Notes: generated by a model from the sequence alone, not told the origin. A DNA stretch of 64,000 nucleotides from Ardenticatenales bacterium (GCA_020634515.1 JACKBL010000008.1:62001-126000); one strand, 5' to 3'. Positions 23,663 through 33,595 are shown, counted from the stretch's first letter. Made by a program: numbers and translations.

Positions 23663-25927
23663 CTATTGCGCTTCGACGTTCAGGACGAAGCTGCCGGTGT
23701 CACCGTCGAAGCCGCGCACGACGATGAAGATGAGTTCATCGTCCGTGAAGGCGCGATCGACGGTTTCGGTTTCGCCTTCCAGGTTCTCGTCCACGGAGGC
23801 GTAGGGGTCCCCTTCCAGGGGTTCCAGTTCCAGCACCGCATCCAGGTCGGCGGTGGGGATGACGGTGACCGTGACCATGTCGCCGGCATAGCCGCGATAG
23901 GTGTAGCCGGCAAAGGAGTCGTCGCCCAGCGTGCCGTAGATGGTGTCTCCGACGGCCAGCTCAAAGAAGATGTCGGGGCCGCCAAACAGGGTGATGTCGT
24001 AGGAGCCGGTGGCCCCATCGAACCCGGAGACGGAGATGTAGTAGTTGCCGCCGTCCGGCGGGGGCATGAAGAGGAGTCGCTCATAGCCGTAGGTGTTGTC
24101 AATGGTTTGCAGTACCTTGTCGGTGTCGTCGTCAACGACTTCCACCACGATGTCCAGGCCGGGTTCCGGGCGGACCATGGCGGCCACGGGCGTGTCGCTG
24201 ATGGCGGTGAAGGGGTAGGAGTGGCTTTCATTGGACTCTGCCAGGGTGTCGCCGGTGACGATGACGCTGCCGGTGACGCCGACGCCGCCAATGCCACCGC
24301 GGAAGATGTCCAGGTCATAGCTACCGGCCATGCCGTCGTATCCGGTGACGCGCACGGTGTATTCGCCATCTTCGGGCGGGATGAAGAGGACTTCTTCTTG
24401 CTCGTAGGAGTAATCTTGCTCCATGAGTTGGCTGCCATCGGGGGCGAGAACCTCAACGATGGCATCGAAGTCGTCGATGGAGGCGACGATGATGGTGTAG
24501 GGGTGGTATTGCAGGGCGGTGAGGGTGTAGTCGATGCTTTCGTTTTCGGCTACGGCGGTAGCGATTTCGGAGAGGAGCAGACCATTTGCGGGGATGAGGG
24601 GGAGTTCGCTCACGCCGGCATTGACGGAGATGGTGAATGTGCCGGCACTGCCGTCAAAACTGGTGACTTGCACGTAGTAATCGTCGTCTTCATCTGGCGT
24701 GAAGGCCACGTATTCGTCGCCATACGATTCGTCCGTGGATTGCAGTTCCTTGCCAATGGCATCGTAGAGGGTGACGACGACATCCAGATCGCCATCAGGG
24801 ACAACAGCGATATCCACGGTTTCCGTGGCCAGTCCGGCGAAGACGTAGGTGGCGGTTCCGTTGGTGCTGAGAGAGCCTTCCAGGATGTCGCCGAAGGCGA
24901 TGGGTTCGGCGTCGCTAAGGACGCCCTGGCTGGTGGAGATGGTGAGGGTGTATTTGCCGGCACTGCTGCCAAAACCGGTTACGGAGATCGTGTACGTGCC
25001 GGCATCTAGCGCCAACCCTTGAATCTCCTCCTGGTCAAAACTTTCGTCCACGGGACCATCCGGCAGCACCGACTGCCCATCCGCGTCCAGCACATCCACC
25101 ACGGCGTCCAGGTCCGCGCCGGGAACCACAAGAATGCTCACCGTGCTGGCGGTTTCCGCGGTAAAGCTCCAGGTGGAGGCGGTATTTGCCGGCACAGTCC
25201 CCTCCACACTTTGCCCCAGATTGACGTTGCCTTCCTCCTGTGGCCCGCCCGTGCCGAGAACAATGATACTACTGACAATTTCGTTGAGGACCGGCTCCAA
25301 CGCCTCTTCGCCTTCACGCGGCGTCAGGGCGACGGCAACGCCCGCCGCCTGGCCTTTGACGATTACGGTAATGGTCGCCTTGACGGGAACCTCCTCCAGC
25401 GTGCCCAGGTAGGTTGCCTGCACGGCCACCTGGCCGTTAATCAGCAGCGGCGTTGGCTCAGAAACGACTTCCGCATCCGCGAAGAGGCCGGCATCTGGGG
25501 AAACGAACTGGTCGAGAACATCTTCGGGAGATTGGTCCCCCATTGTCGGGTCGGAGATGAGGATGACGCCCGCGCCGGCGGTGAAATCCTGCGAATCGAG
25601 GATGGCAGCGTCACTGACAACGCTGATGAACGCGCCCGCTTCGTCTACCGTCCAGGATTCGGGATACTGGAAGGCCAGCCCCAGCGCGTCGCTCTGATAA
25701 TCGACGAAATCGGCGCGGGGATCTGGGGGGAGGGTGGGCGTGGGGGCGGGCGTTTCCGTTGGCGGGATCGGGGTATCTGTCGGCGACGCTTCCGTAGGGA
25801 CCGGTGTGTCCGTGGCGGGAATGGCGGTTGGTTGGGGTGTTTGGGTGGGTTCCGCCGAGGTAAGGCTGCAGGCGAGTGCCGGCAAGACCAATAGCAAAAA
25901 CAGGAACGTGACGAGGGCGCGTTTCAT
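23663..25927 (-). CDS. Lipoprotein with five pre-peptidase C-terminal (PPC) repeats
   Basis: The ATG at 25925-25927 is preferred, since GAGGAG lies about ten bases upstream and the lipoprotein signal starts directly (MKRALVTFLFLLLVLPALAC, Cys20). The product has 754 residues. After a Thr/Pro linker comes a domain of about 160 residues (FQYPESWTVDEAGAFISVV) like the PsbP-like domains of bacterial lipoproteins. Five beta-sandwich repeats of about 95-100 residues follow, each with the pattern D-x-DAVVEV-L and ending in Y-x-V-x-V-x-GFDG-x-G-x-Y. These are pre-peptidase C-terminal-type domains, here without a protease. It should be lipid-anchored at the surface; its partner or ligand is unknown. 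Confidence 0.82.
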   Translation of the reverse strand: MKRALVTFLFLLLVLPALACSLTSAEPTQTPQPTAIPATDTPVPTEASPTDTPIPPTETPAPTPTLPPDPRADFVDYQSDALGLAFQYPESWTVDEAGAFISVVSDAAILDSQDFTAGAGVILISDPTMGDQSPEDVLDQFVSPDAGLFADAEVVSEPTPLLINGQVAVQATYLGTLEEVPVKATITVIVKGQAAGVAVALTPREGEEALEPVLNEIVSSIIVLGTGGPQEEGNVNLGQSVEGTVPANTASTWSFTAETASTVSILVVPGADLDAVVDVLDADGQSVLPDGPVDESFDQEEIQGLALDAGTYTISVTGFGSSAGKYTLTISTSQGVLSDAEPIAFGDILEGSLSTNGTATYVFAGLATETVDIAVVPDGDLDVVVTLYDAIGKELQSTDESYGDEYVAFTPDEDDDYYVQVTSFDGSAGTFTISVNAGVSELPLIPANGLLLSEIATAVAENESIDYTLTALQYHPYTIIVASIDDFDAIVEVLAPDGSQLMEQDYSYEQEEVLFIPPEDGEYTVRVTGYDGMAGSYDLDIFRGGIGGVGVTGSVIVTGDTLAESNESHSYPFTAISDTPVAAMVRPEPGLDIVVEVVDDDTDKVLQTIDNTYGYERLLFMPPPDGGNYYISVSGFDGATGSYDITLFGGPDIFFELAVGDTIYGTLGDDSFAGYTYRGYAGDMVTVTVIPTADLDAVLELEPLEGDPYASVDENLEGETETVDRAFTDDELIFIVVRGFDGDTGSFVLNVEAQ

Positions 25928-26184
25928 GTTACATCTTCTCCTCATTACATGGTAAAACTACAGGTGGCGCGCGGCTGATGGCCGCCAAACGATTGGGATG
26001 AGGGCAACTACTGACAATCTACAGCAATTTGTCTGGAGGCCAGAAGATACCACAAACCTCCCGCAGCGCCCTGGCAACGACACTGCTGGCAGTATATAAC
26101 ATCCCCTGAGTGCCGTCCAGATCGTTCCAACACACGGGCAACGCATTCGTTCACTGCGGTGTCCCTGAAACGGAAGCATTCATT
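25928..26184. other. Divergent spacer
   Basis: About 257 bases between the minus-strand lipoprotein gene and the plus-strand transporter gene. It must hold both promoters, but no convincing box pair or repeat is visible. An open frame from 26110 could extend the transporter by 25 residues; those residues are not transporter-like. Confidence 0.4.
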
Positions 26185-27084
26185 ATGTTAATTCACCGAC
26201 ACTTAACGAAATTTGCCTGGCTATCCATCGCCGCGGCCGTCTTTACCATTGGCCTGAAGGCTGCCGCCTACATCTTCACGGGTTCCGTGGGGCTGCTTTC
26301 GGATGCGCTGGAATCGGGCGTGAACCTGGTCGCCGCCGTGCTGGCTCTGGTGGTGCTGAACATTGCTGCGCAGCCGCCGGACGAGGAACACACCTTCGGC
26401 CATACGAAGGCGGAGTACTTCTCCAGCGGCGTGGAAGGCTCTCTGATCCTGGTGGCGGCCATCATGATAGCCAGCACCGCCGTCGAGCGGCTGGTGCATC
26501 CGCGCGCGCTGGAGCAGACGACGATTGGCCTGCTGCTTTCGCTGGTGGCCTCGCTGGTCAATTTTGCCGTGGCCCGCGTGCTGCTGCGTGCCGGCAACCG
26601 GTACCGTTCCATCACGCTGATCGCCAACTCCCGCCACCTGATGACGGACGTGTGGACGTCGATAGGCGTGCTGGCGGGCGTGTTGGCGGTGACGTTGACA
26701 GGCTGGACCTGGCTGGACCCCGTGATTGCCCTGGCAGTGGCGATACAGATTGCCTTTTCCGCCGTGAACTTGCTGAGACAGTCGGTAGCCGGCCTGATGG
26801 ATACGGCGCTGCCTGATCAAGAAGTGGCAATGATTGAGCATACGTTGGCGCAGTTTGTGCGGCAGTATGGCGTACAGTACCATGCGCTGCGGACGCGGCA
26901 GTCTGGCGTGCAGCGGTTCGTGTCGTTTCATGTGCAGGTTCCGGGCAGTTGGAGCGTGCAGCAGGGGCATGCGCTGTTGGAGGAAATTGAGGAGGTGATG
27001 CGGCAACAATTGTCGCCTGTGTCGGTTTTAACGCACCTGGAGCCAATTGAGGACCCGCGCTCGTGGCAGGATATTGATTTGTAG
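26185..27084 (+). CDS. Cation diffusion facilitator family transporter
   Basis: A membrane protein of 299 residues from the ATG at 26185, chosen over an upstream in-frame start because GGAAG precedes it and the CDF core starts here. It has six membrane helices. Metal-site features are SDALESGVN in helix 2 (Asp40), HTFGHTKAEY after helix 2 and HLMTDVWTS in helix 5. A C-terminal cytosolic metal-binding domain of about 85 residues ends with SVLTHLEP. The family exports divalent metals such as Zn, Fe, Mn or Cd in exchange for protons. The substrate is not predictable here, as site-A residues vary between subfamilies. It is convergent with the next minus-strand gene, with only two bases between their stops. 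Confidence 0.9.
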   Translation: MLIHRHLTKFAWLSIAAAVFTIGLKAAAYIFTGSVGLLSDALESGVNLVAAVLALVVLNIAAQPPDEEHTFGHTKAEYFSSGVEGSLILVAAIMIASTAVERLVHPRALEQTTIGLLLSLVASLVNFAVARVLLRAGNRYRSITLIANSRHLMTDVWTSIGVLAGVLAVTLTGWTWLDPVIALAVAIQIAFSAVNLLRQSVAGLMDTALPDQEVAMIEHTLAQFVRQYGVQYHALRTRQSGVQRFVSFHVQVPGSWSVQQGHALLEEIEEVMRQQLSPVSVLTHLEPIEDPRSWQDIDL

Positions 27085-27086
27085 GA

Positions 27087-30002
27087 TCAGGCGTGGCGGC
27101 TGCGCCACCAGCCGAGGCTGAGGCCGAGGAGGCCACCGCCGAGGGTGGTGAGGATGGCGGCCCAGGCGCCGAGGGGGAGGAGGGCGTCGCTGCCCGGCAG
27201 GCGGAGCAGGTAGTAGATGTAGGTGAGGAGGCCGCCGCTGATGCCCCAGAGGGTGAAGCGCAGGTGATTGGCGGGGGGGAGGTGCTGATTGTTGCCCAGT
27301 AAAATGCCGGCAGCGGCCAGTAATCCCACCCCTGTCATCATCCCCAGCAACATGGACATATCCACCAGCGGGATGAGCAGACCCGGCTCCGGCGTGGGCG
27401 CGGCGGGCGTGGGTGTCAGCGCCGGCGTGGGGCTGGTCGTGACCGTCACCGTGGGCCTGGGCGTGGGCAGCGGCGTGCTCGTGGGAATGGGGGTAGGTGC
27501 GGGCGTGGGCGTGATCACCACCACGCGCACGTTGTCCCCAATGGCAATATCCACTTCCAGCGACGTTTTGGCGTTGCCCGCCGCCGCCGTGATGCGGAAC
27601 TGTCCCGTGCGCGCTTCCAGTACATAATCCAGGTTGGCGACGCCATTGACGGTGGGGCGCTGCGCGATGACGCTGACAAAGCCATTGACGCGATCGAGTT
27701 GGGTAAACGCTACTAGCGTGCCGTCGGGCACGGGATGCCCATTCTGGTCCACGATGACGCCCGTTTGCAGCCGCAGTGTTTCCCCGACCACCATCTCTTG
27801 GGGTTCATCGTTGGCCGGGGACTGGAGCGCGCCATCGGAGAGGAGGAAAAGCTGGATAACCTGGTCGTCGCTGGGCTGCGTCACGGTGAACAGGTCGTAT
27901 CCCACGCCTTCGATGGTCACGGGGGAGTGGCCGCTTGCGGGGATTTCCTGGAATAGCACGCGCACCGCCGCATCCAGGAAGGGGCTTGTTTTGCTGTAGA
28001 CGCTATAGTAGGCGGTCAGCTTACTGATTTCGGTGGTGTCCAGGTAGTAGGGGGCCTGGAAGGCGAAGACGACTGTGTTGGCGTTGCGGGTGATGTCGGG
28101 ACGCTGCGCCAGAAAGTCGTTTAGGGCGCCGGAATCGGGCACGGCGGGGTTGGCATCCAGCAGGGCGATGATGATCCAGTCGGCGCGGCGCAGGGCTTCC
28201 TGCACAACGTAAGCCGGGGAGGGGGCGGCGGGCGCCGGCGGATTCTGGCTTTCGACGGTGGCCGTGATGACGGGGGTGGGCGTCGGGGGGGGGATGGGGC
28301 CGGGGCCGGCTTTGAGGAAAGCGTTGAGGTCGGCGAAGGAGAAGCTGCTGATCTGGTCGGCGCGCACCTGCCCACTGGCCTGGGGGCCGTAGAGGGCTAA
28401 CATGCGCTCTTGTAGGGCGTCCTGGCCGATGATGGGGCGCGCGGGGCACTGGCTGCATTGGGTGGCCTGGCGCACGTCGGTGAAGATGACGATGTTGTCG
28501 CTGCCGGTGGGCGGGTTGGGGAGGCGGGCGGAGAGTTCTTCCTGGCCGGGGGAGATGAGGGTGATGGCTTGTTGGGCGAGGTCGAACATTTCCGGCTGGC
28601 GTTGGTTGAGTAATGCCGGCACATTTTCCACCACAGGCAGCACATTCTCCGCCGAAAAATCCCCGCCATACAGGGCCAGCTTCGTCGCCAGCACCCGTGT
28701 CGCCGCCTGATCCACGCGCTGCTGGAAAGACGGGTCCATCTGGTACCGCTCCTGGAACCAGCCAATCGTATCCTTAACATTCGCCAATTGTTGCGCATAG
28801 TCACCGTCCAGTAGGGAAAACTGGGCTACAAACAAGAGGTCATTACCCGCCAGCAGCGCATCTTTGGCAATGCGGCGGTGGGGGAAATCCTGCCCCGTGT
28901 CATCGTAGAAACGGCGCACGGCTCCTACGCCCAGCCGATCCGACACCAGCAGCCCTTCTGTGGCCCGCCAGGTGGCAAACTGTGGCAGTTGCAGCAGCGT
29001 GTTCAGCGCCTGCAAATCAAAACTGATGGGAGCCGTCGTGGCGCGGATGTTGCCCTGGAATCCCTGATAGCGGATGTGCGTGGTGAGCAGGCCATCGGCG
29101 CGGCTGGCGGGGGGTGTTTCCGCCTGGGTGACGGCGAAGAAGGGGGCCAGTTCGATTTGTTTGAGCTGTTCCAATGACTTGCGTACCGTGGAGACTTCTT
29201 CGTCGATGGGGCGGTCACTGCTGCCGTTGCCGGGGAAATGGGTGGCAATGACGGCTACGCGGTCCTGGCTGCCACTGTGGACGCCGGCGATGTACGCCTG
29301 GCCCATTTGCCCCACCCAGTAGGGGTCGCCGCCAAAAACGGATGTGCCCAGGTCGCTCTGGCCGGCGGGCGCGGGTTTTTCCAGCACGTCCAGGGATGGT
29401 CCGAGGAGCATGTTGACGCCTATGACGGTGAGTTCGGAGCCGACGATTTCGCCGACGGCACGGGCGAAGTCGGGCTGCCAGGTGGCTCCGATGGCCATTT
29501 CGCTGGGGATGGGGGTGAGGCCGCCGCGAATTTCGGTGTCCGGCGGCCCGCCTCCTTCGTCGCTGGCGGCGATGAAGAGGGGAATGCTGACGCCGGTGGG
29601 CGGGGGTGTGGCGGTGGGGGGGATGATGTCGCTGATGGGGGTGGTAGATGCCGGCATTATCCTCCCCCAAAGCGCCAATTGTTGCAGATCAGACGTCAGC
29701 CGCGTAATTTGCACCGGCAGCGATTCTTCATCCGAGAAATTGTCATTCTCGGCCATCAATGCCACGCCCCCCACCTTATAATTGCGAATCAAATCCGCAA
29801 TATCGCTCTCCTCCGTCACCGTGCTGCCGGGGAACGTCACCAGGAACAACTGCCCCACCCGCTCCGCCACGCTCATGCTGCTTAGCAAAACGGCAGCTTC
29901 CGACATCGTGCCGGTTTCGTCCGCGGCCGCGCGATCATAGCCGCCCCGCGAAAATAGCAGTAAAAGCAAGAGGACAAGCCCACAGAGGCGAAATCGTTTC
30001 AT
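27087..30002 (-). CDS. GH3-like membrane protein with degenerate active site
   Basis: A protein of 971 residues from the ATG at 30000-30002; a TTG 24 bases upstream is possible. A signal or anchor is at 3-16. The region 35-400 is a glycoside hydrolase family 3 N-terminal barrel of the NagZ type, with SSMSVAERVGQLFLV, NMLLGPSLDVL, THFPGNG and LLVSDRLGV. In NagZ the corresponding stretches are KHFPGHG and a later DSH. Here the Lys and the second His are replaced and the acid/base His is missing, although the nucleophile Asp remains. The middle region is GH3 C-terminal-like and Ig-like. After a Thr/Pro linker, four C-terminal helices anchor the protein. It may bind or process cell-wall sugars in an altered way. 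Confidence 0.75.
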   Translation of the reverse strand: MKRFRLCGLVLLLLLLFSRGGYDRAAADETGTMSEAAVLLSSMSVAERVGQLFLVTFPGSTVTEESDIADLIRNYKVGGVALMAENDNFSDEESLPVQITRLTSDLQQLALWGRIMPASTTPISDIIPPTATPPPTGVSIPLFIAASDEGGGPPDTEIRGGLTPIPSEMAIGATWQPDFARAVGEIVGSELTVIGVNMLLGPSLDVLEKPAPAGQSDLGTSVFGGDPYWVGQMGQAYIAGVHSGSQDRVAVIATHFPGNGSSDRPIDEEVSTVRKSLEQLKQIELAPFFAVTQAETPPASRADGLLTTHIRYQGFQGNIRATTAPISFDLQALNTLLQLPQFATWRATEGLLVSDRLGVGAVRRFYDDTGQDFPHRRIAKDALLAGNDLLFVAQFSLLDGDYAQQLANVKDTIGWFQERYQMDPSFQQRVDQAATRVLATKLALYGGDFSAENVLPVVENVPALLNQRQPEMFDLAQQAITLISPGQEELSARLPNPPTGSDNIVIFTDVRQATQCSQCPARPIIGQDALQERMLALYGPQASGQVRADQISSFSFADLNAFLKAGPGPIPPPTPTPVITATVESQNPPAPAAPSPAYVVQEALRRADWIIIALLDANPAVPDSGALNDFLAQRPDITRNANTVVFAFQAPYYLDTTEISKLTAYYSVYSKTSPFLDAAVRVLFQEIPASGHSPVTIEGVGYDLFTVTQPSDDQVIQLFLLSDGALQSPANDEPQEMVVGETLRLQTGVIVDQNGHPVPDGTLVAFTQLDRVNGFVSVIAQRPTVNGVANLDYVLEARTGQFRITAAAGNAKTSLEVDIAIGDNVRVVVITPTPAPTPIPTSTPLPTPRPTVTVTTSPTPALTPTPAAPTPEPGLLIPLVDMSMLLGMMTGVGLLAAAGILLGNNQHLPPANHLRFTLWGISGGLLTYIYYLLRLPGSDALLPLGAWAAILTTLGGGLLGLSLGWWRSRHA

Positions 30003-30267
30003 GATCAAACAACTATCAACCGTCAACTACCAAAAGCAAACTACCAACCGTCAATTACCAACTTCTTTCCCCTGCCAGTATACTGAGTACGCCAGGGGGG
30101 AGCAACGGGAGTTGTGAATGTCGCGTGGCGCGTTGCCTGGGCAGGTGTGTGTGTTACAATCGCCGCTCGCAACAGGCTTGCCTGGCGCGCGGCGATTGTC
30201 GCCGATTTAATGCGACTGTCCTTGAGCCAGTATTCCGTGTTTCTCAATTGGATGCAAGAATAATCCC
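30003..30267. other. Divergent spacer with CAACTACCAA-like repeats
   Basis: Between the GH3-like gene and the first S41 protease gene. Positions 30009-30064 hold four loose copies of (A)CTACCAACCGTCAA-like sequence. No gene or clear promoter boxes. Confidence 0.4.
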
Positions 30268-31452
30268 ATGTCTGACTCCAAACGCAACCTGCTCACTGTA
30301 TTCCTGACGATTCTGCTTACCCTGACCGCTTTTGCCGCCGGTTTTTTTGTCAGCGACACGCTGCGGACTGCCGGCCAACCGAACGCGGCGGAAGGGGAGT
30401 CGATGTCTTTGTTCTGGGAGGCGTGGGATCACATTGAGGCGAATTTTCTGGGCGATTTGCCCACGGCGCAAGCGCGTACCTATGCGGCGATTCGCGGTGC
30501 GATGGGGCTGCTGGATGATCGGTATACGGTGTTTATTGAGCCGCGGGTGCGCGATCAGGAGAAGGAGAGTCTTAGCGGGACGTTTGGCGGCATTGGGGCG
30601 ACGTTGCAGCGGAATGAGGCGGGGGATTTGTTGCTGTTGCCTCTGCCTGATAATCCGGCGGCAAATGCCGGCATTCTCGCCAACGACATCCTCCTCGCTG
30701 TAGACAACCAACCTGTCACCCCCGAAGAAACCGTTTCCGACGTCGCCGCCCGCATCCGGGGCGAAAAAGGCACCATCGTCGTCCTCACCATCCGCCGCGG
30801 CGGCCAGGAAACCCTGGACATCTCCATCGAACGGGGCGACATCCTCATCCCCTCCGTCGCCTACCGCCTCCTCACCGACACGACCATCGGCTACATTCAA
30901 CTCACCCGCTTCAGTGGCGAGAGCAGCAAGGAAGTAGCCCAGGCCATCGCCGCGCTGCGCGAACAAGGCGCGGAGAGCCTCGTTTTCGACCTGCGCCACA
31001 ACGGTGGCGGCCTCCTCGACGCCGCCGTCAGCATCTCCGACCTCTTCCTCTCCGACGGCCTCATTTTGCGCCAGGTCAGCCGCAACGACAAAGAGCAGAC
31101 CTTCAGCGCCCATCGGGACACCGCCGCCGATGCGATACCCCTGGTCCTCCTCGTGGACGGCGGAACCGCCAGCGCCTCCGAAATCGTTGCCGGCGCGCTT
31201 CAGGATAACCGGCGCGCCACACTCATCGGCGCGCCCACCTTTGGCAAAGGTTCCGTTCAATTAATCTATGATTTGAGTGATGGCTCCTCCATTCACGTCA
31301 CCTCCGCCCGCTGGTATACTCCTGGTGGCAAACAACTGGACGGTCAGGGATTGCAGCCCGATATTGTGGTGACAATCACCCAGGAAGCCATAGACCGGGG
31401 GCAGGATGAGTTCCTGGACCGCGCCGTCCAATTTCTACAAACTGGAGAGTAG
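30268..31452 (+). CDS. S41 family C-terminal processing protease (first of two)
   Basis: A protein of 394 residues. An N-terminal membrane anchor (LLTVFLTILLTLTAFAAGFFV) puts the rest outside the membrane. A helical region, a PDZ domain (GTFGGIGATLQ...ILANDILLAVDNQPV) and the S41 catalytic core follow. The core shows the conserved LRHNGGG turn, the catalytic Ser in GTASASEIVAG and Lys in FGKGSVQ. CtpA/CtpB/Prc-type proteases cut extracytoplasmic proteins from their C-terminal side. The second S41 gene starts two bases after this stop, so they are co-transcribed. Composition switches from G-rich to C-rich at the TGCCGGCA at 30666-30673. Confidence 0.92.
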   Translation: MSDSKRNLLTVFLTILLTLTAFAAGFFVSDTLRTAGQPNAAEGESMSLFWEAWDHIEANFLGDLPTAQARTYAAIRGAMGLLDDRYTVFIEPRVRDQEKESLSGTFGGIGATLQRNEAGDLLLLPLPDNPAANAGILANDILLAVDNQPVTPEETVSDVAARIRGEKGTIVVLTIRRGGQETLDISIERGDILIPSVAYRLLTDTTIGYIQLTRFSGESSKEVAQAIAALREQGAESLVFDLRHNGGGLLDAAVSISDLFLSDGLILRQVSRNDKEQTFSAHRDTAADAIPLVLLVDGGTASASEIVAGALQDNRRATLIGAPTFGKGSVQLIYDLSDGSSIHVTSARWYTPGGKQLDGQGLQPDIVVTITQEAIDRGQDEFLDRAVQFLQTGE

Positions 31453-31454
31453 GC

Positions 31455-33038
31455 ATGGAAAATTCGCGCAAAGTCATTATCGCATTGGGGGCGCTGGCCG
31501 CCGTGCTGGCCTGTATCTGCATCGTGGGCGGGGGGCTGCTCTTCTTTGGCGCCCGCGTCATCACGTCCCGGGTAGAAACCCAATTGATGCCCACGCCCGT
31601 CGTGGTCACGCAGGAAGCTGTACAGGTAATTCCTGACGACACACCATCAACCGACGCGCCGCCGAGCGATGTGCCCCTGCCAGCGCCCGCGACGGAAGCG
31701 CCCGCGGAGCCGCCCTTGAGCGTGGAGCCGACGACGCCTCCGGTCGCGGCTGCCGCCGACGATTTGTCCCAGGTGGACATGAGCGTGTTCAGTGAAAGTT
31801 GGAGGTTGATCCAGAGCGAATTCGATGGGCCACTGCCGGCAGCGACCGATCTGCTGGCGGCCACCGTCAACTGCTCCGTGCAATACACATTGGGCGACGA
31901 CGCATATGCCACTTTGCAGCCGGAGATAGAGACGATTCTGGCCAACAGCGCGCCGAACACAACGGATGATCAATTGGACAACCTGGACCTGACCGCGTTC
32001 GATGATGCCTGGGGGTTGGTGCAGGAGGAATACGAGGGCGCGTTACCCACGGAGGAGGACCTACGGGCGACGACAATTGCTTGCTCGATTGCCGAGACGC
32101 TGGACGATCAGTTTACGGGCTATACGCCACCGGCGGTGGCCGAGCGGATGCGCGAGGATTTGAGCGGCACGTTTGAGGGGATTGGCGCCTTTGTGCGCAT
32201 GAATGATGATGGCATCCTGGAGATTGCGCGCCCCATGGATGGACAGCCGGCGGATCAGGCGGGTTTGCTGGCCGGGGATATGATTGTGGGGGTTGATGGG
32301 GAGAACGTCATTGGGCAGTCGCAAGATGAGGTGATTTCGAAGGTGCGTGGTCCGCGGGGGACGGTCGTCGTGCTGACGATTCGGCGGGAGGGGGTGGACG
32401 CCCCGTTTGATGTGTCCATTACGCGGGCGCGGATAGAGATTCCCATTGTGGAATCGGAGATGCTGGATGGCAACATTGCCTACGTGCATCTGACTTCGTT
32501 TAGCCGCAATGCGGAGGCGCAGGTGGCGGACGCACTGACGCAACTGCTGGCGCAAGCGCCGGAAGGGGTGATTTTTGACTTGCGCGACAATCCGGGCGGC
32601 TATCTGGACCAGGCGGTGGCGGTGGCGGATTTGTTCCTGGCGGATGGGATTGTGGTGCAGGAGCGGAATAAGTCGGGGTTGGATGATGTGTTTTCGGCGG
32701 GACCGGGGGAGTTGGCGGAGGATGTGCCGTTGGTGGTGTTGATAAATGCCGGCAGCGCCAGTGCCTCCGAGATTGTGGCCGGTGCGATTCAGGAGAACGG
32801 CCGCGCCGTGATCATTGGTGAAACCAGCTTTGGCAAAGGTTCCGTGCAACTTCCTCACGTCCTCTCCGATGGCAGCGAGCTGCGCGTGACCATCGCTCGC
32901 TGGTACACGCCCGACAACAACTCCATTGACAAGCAGGGCATTGTTCCGGACATTGAAGCGGCCACACCCGAGGATTTGAACGGTCCCGACGACGCCCAGT
33001 TGCAGCGCGCGGTCGAACACATCCTGACCGGGCAGTAG
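31455..33038 (+). CDS. S41 family C-terminal processing protease (second of two)
   Basis: A protein of 527 residues. A single N-terminal helix (VIIALGALAAVLACICIVGGGLLFF) is followed by a Pro/Ala/Thr-rich linker. Two similar helical segments come next (SVFSESWRLIQSEFDGPLP and TAFDDAWGLVQEEYEGALP), apparently a duplication of the region preceding the PDZ domain. The PDZ domain starts at GTFEGIGAFV and the catalytic core has LRDNPGG, Ser in GSASASEIVAG and Lys in FGKGSVQ. It is probably a paralogue of the upstream protease with a larger substrate-gating region. The gene continues the operon and ends 46 bases before smpB. Confidence 0.9.
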   Translation: MENSRKVIIALGALAAVLACICIVGGGLLFFGARVITSRVETQLMPTPVVVTQEAVQVIPDDTPSTDAPPSDVPLPAPATEAPAEPPLSVEPTTPPVAAAADDLSQVDMSVFSESWRLIQSEFDGPLPAATDLLAATVNCSVQYTLGDDAYATLQPEIETILANSAPNTTDDQLDNLDLTAFDDAWGLVQEEYEGALPTEEDLRATTIACSIAETLDDQFTGYTPPAVAERMREDLSGTFEGIGAFVRMNDDGILEIARPMDGQPADQAGLLAGDMIVGVDGENVIGQSQDEVISKVRGPRGTVVVLTIRREGVDAPFDVSITRARIEIPIVESEMLDGNIAYVHLTSFSRNAEAQVADALTQLLAQAPEGVIFDLRDNPGGYLDQAVAVADLFLADGIVVQERNKSGLDDVFSAGPGELAEDVPLVVLINAGSASASEIVAGAIQENGRAVIIGETSFGKGSVQLPHVLSDGSELRVTIARWYTPDNNSIDKQGIVPDIEAATPEDLNGPDDAQLQRAVEHILTGQ

Positions 33039-33084
33039 ATAAGTCGGCGCGTCGTGCTGACCACGCCGCGCCGGTGGTGGGTTA

Positions 33085-33567
33085 ATGATGAGCAAGAAGC
33101 AAACGAGCGAAGACGGCATTAAGATAGTGGCCCAAAACCGACGCGCCCGCCACGATTATGAATTGCTGGAGCGGTTCGAGGCGGGGTTGGTGCTGACGGG
33201 CACGGAGATTAAGTCCGTCCGCGACCATAAGGTTAGTCTGCAAAACAGCTTTGTGCAGGTGCGTAATGGGGAACTCTGGCTGATTGACGCCAATATCGCC
33301 CCGTATGTGCATGGCAACCGCGAAAATCACGAGCCGACGCGCCCGCGCAAGTTGCTGCTGCATCGCCGCGAAATTGGCAAGGTGATGGACGCGGTCACTA
33401 CGAAGGGGATCACGCTGATTCCGCTGCGGGTTTATCTGAAGAAAGGGTGGGCCAAGCTGGACTTTGCTATTGCGCGGGGCAAGAAGTTGTATGATAAGCG
33501 GCAGGACCTGGCGAAACGGGATGCGCGTCGCCAGGTGGAGCGGGCGTTGCGGGAGAAGTATCGTTGA
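33085..33567 (+). CDS. smpB: SsrA-binding protein SmpB
   Basis: A small basic cytosolic protein of 160 residues (159 if the second ATG is used). It binds tmRNA and delivers it to stalled ribosomes for trans-translation. The family signature is clear: NRRARHDYELLERFEAGL, LTGTEIKSVR, then the conserved GWAKLDFAIARGKKLYDKR and the basic C-terminal helix QVERALREKYR that enters the A site. It follows the two S41 protease genes on the same strand, an association often seen in other bacteria. The tmRNA gene itself was not found in the window. Confidence 0.96.
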   Translation: MMSKKQTSEDGIKIVAQNRRARHDYELLERFEAGLVLTGTEIKSVRDHKVSLQNSFVQVRNGELWLIDANIAPYVHGNRENHEPTRPRKLLLHRREIGKVMDAVTTKGITLIPLRVYLKKGWAKLDFAIARGKKLYDKRQDLAKRDARRQVERALREKYR

Positions 33568-33595
33568 TGTCGGGCGTGACGCCGTGTTTGCCGGG

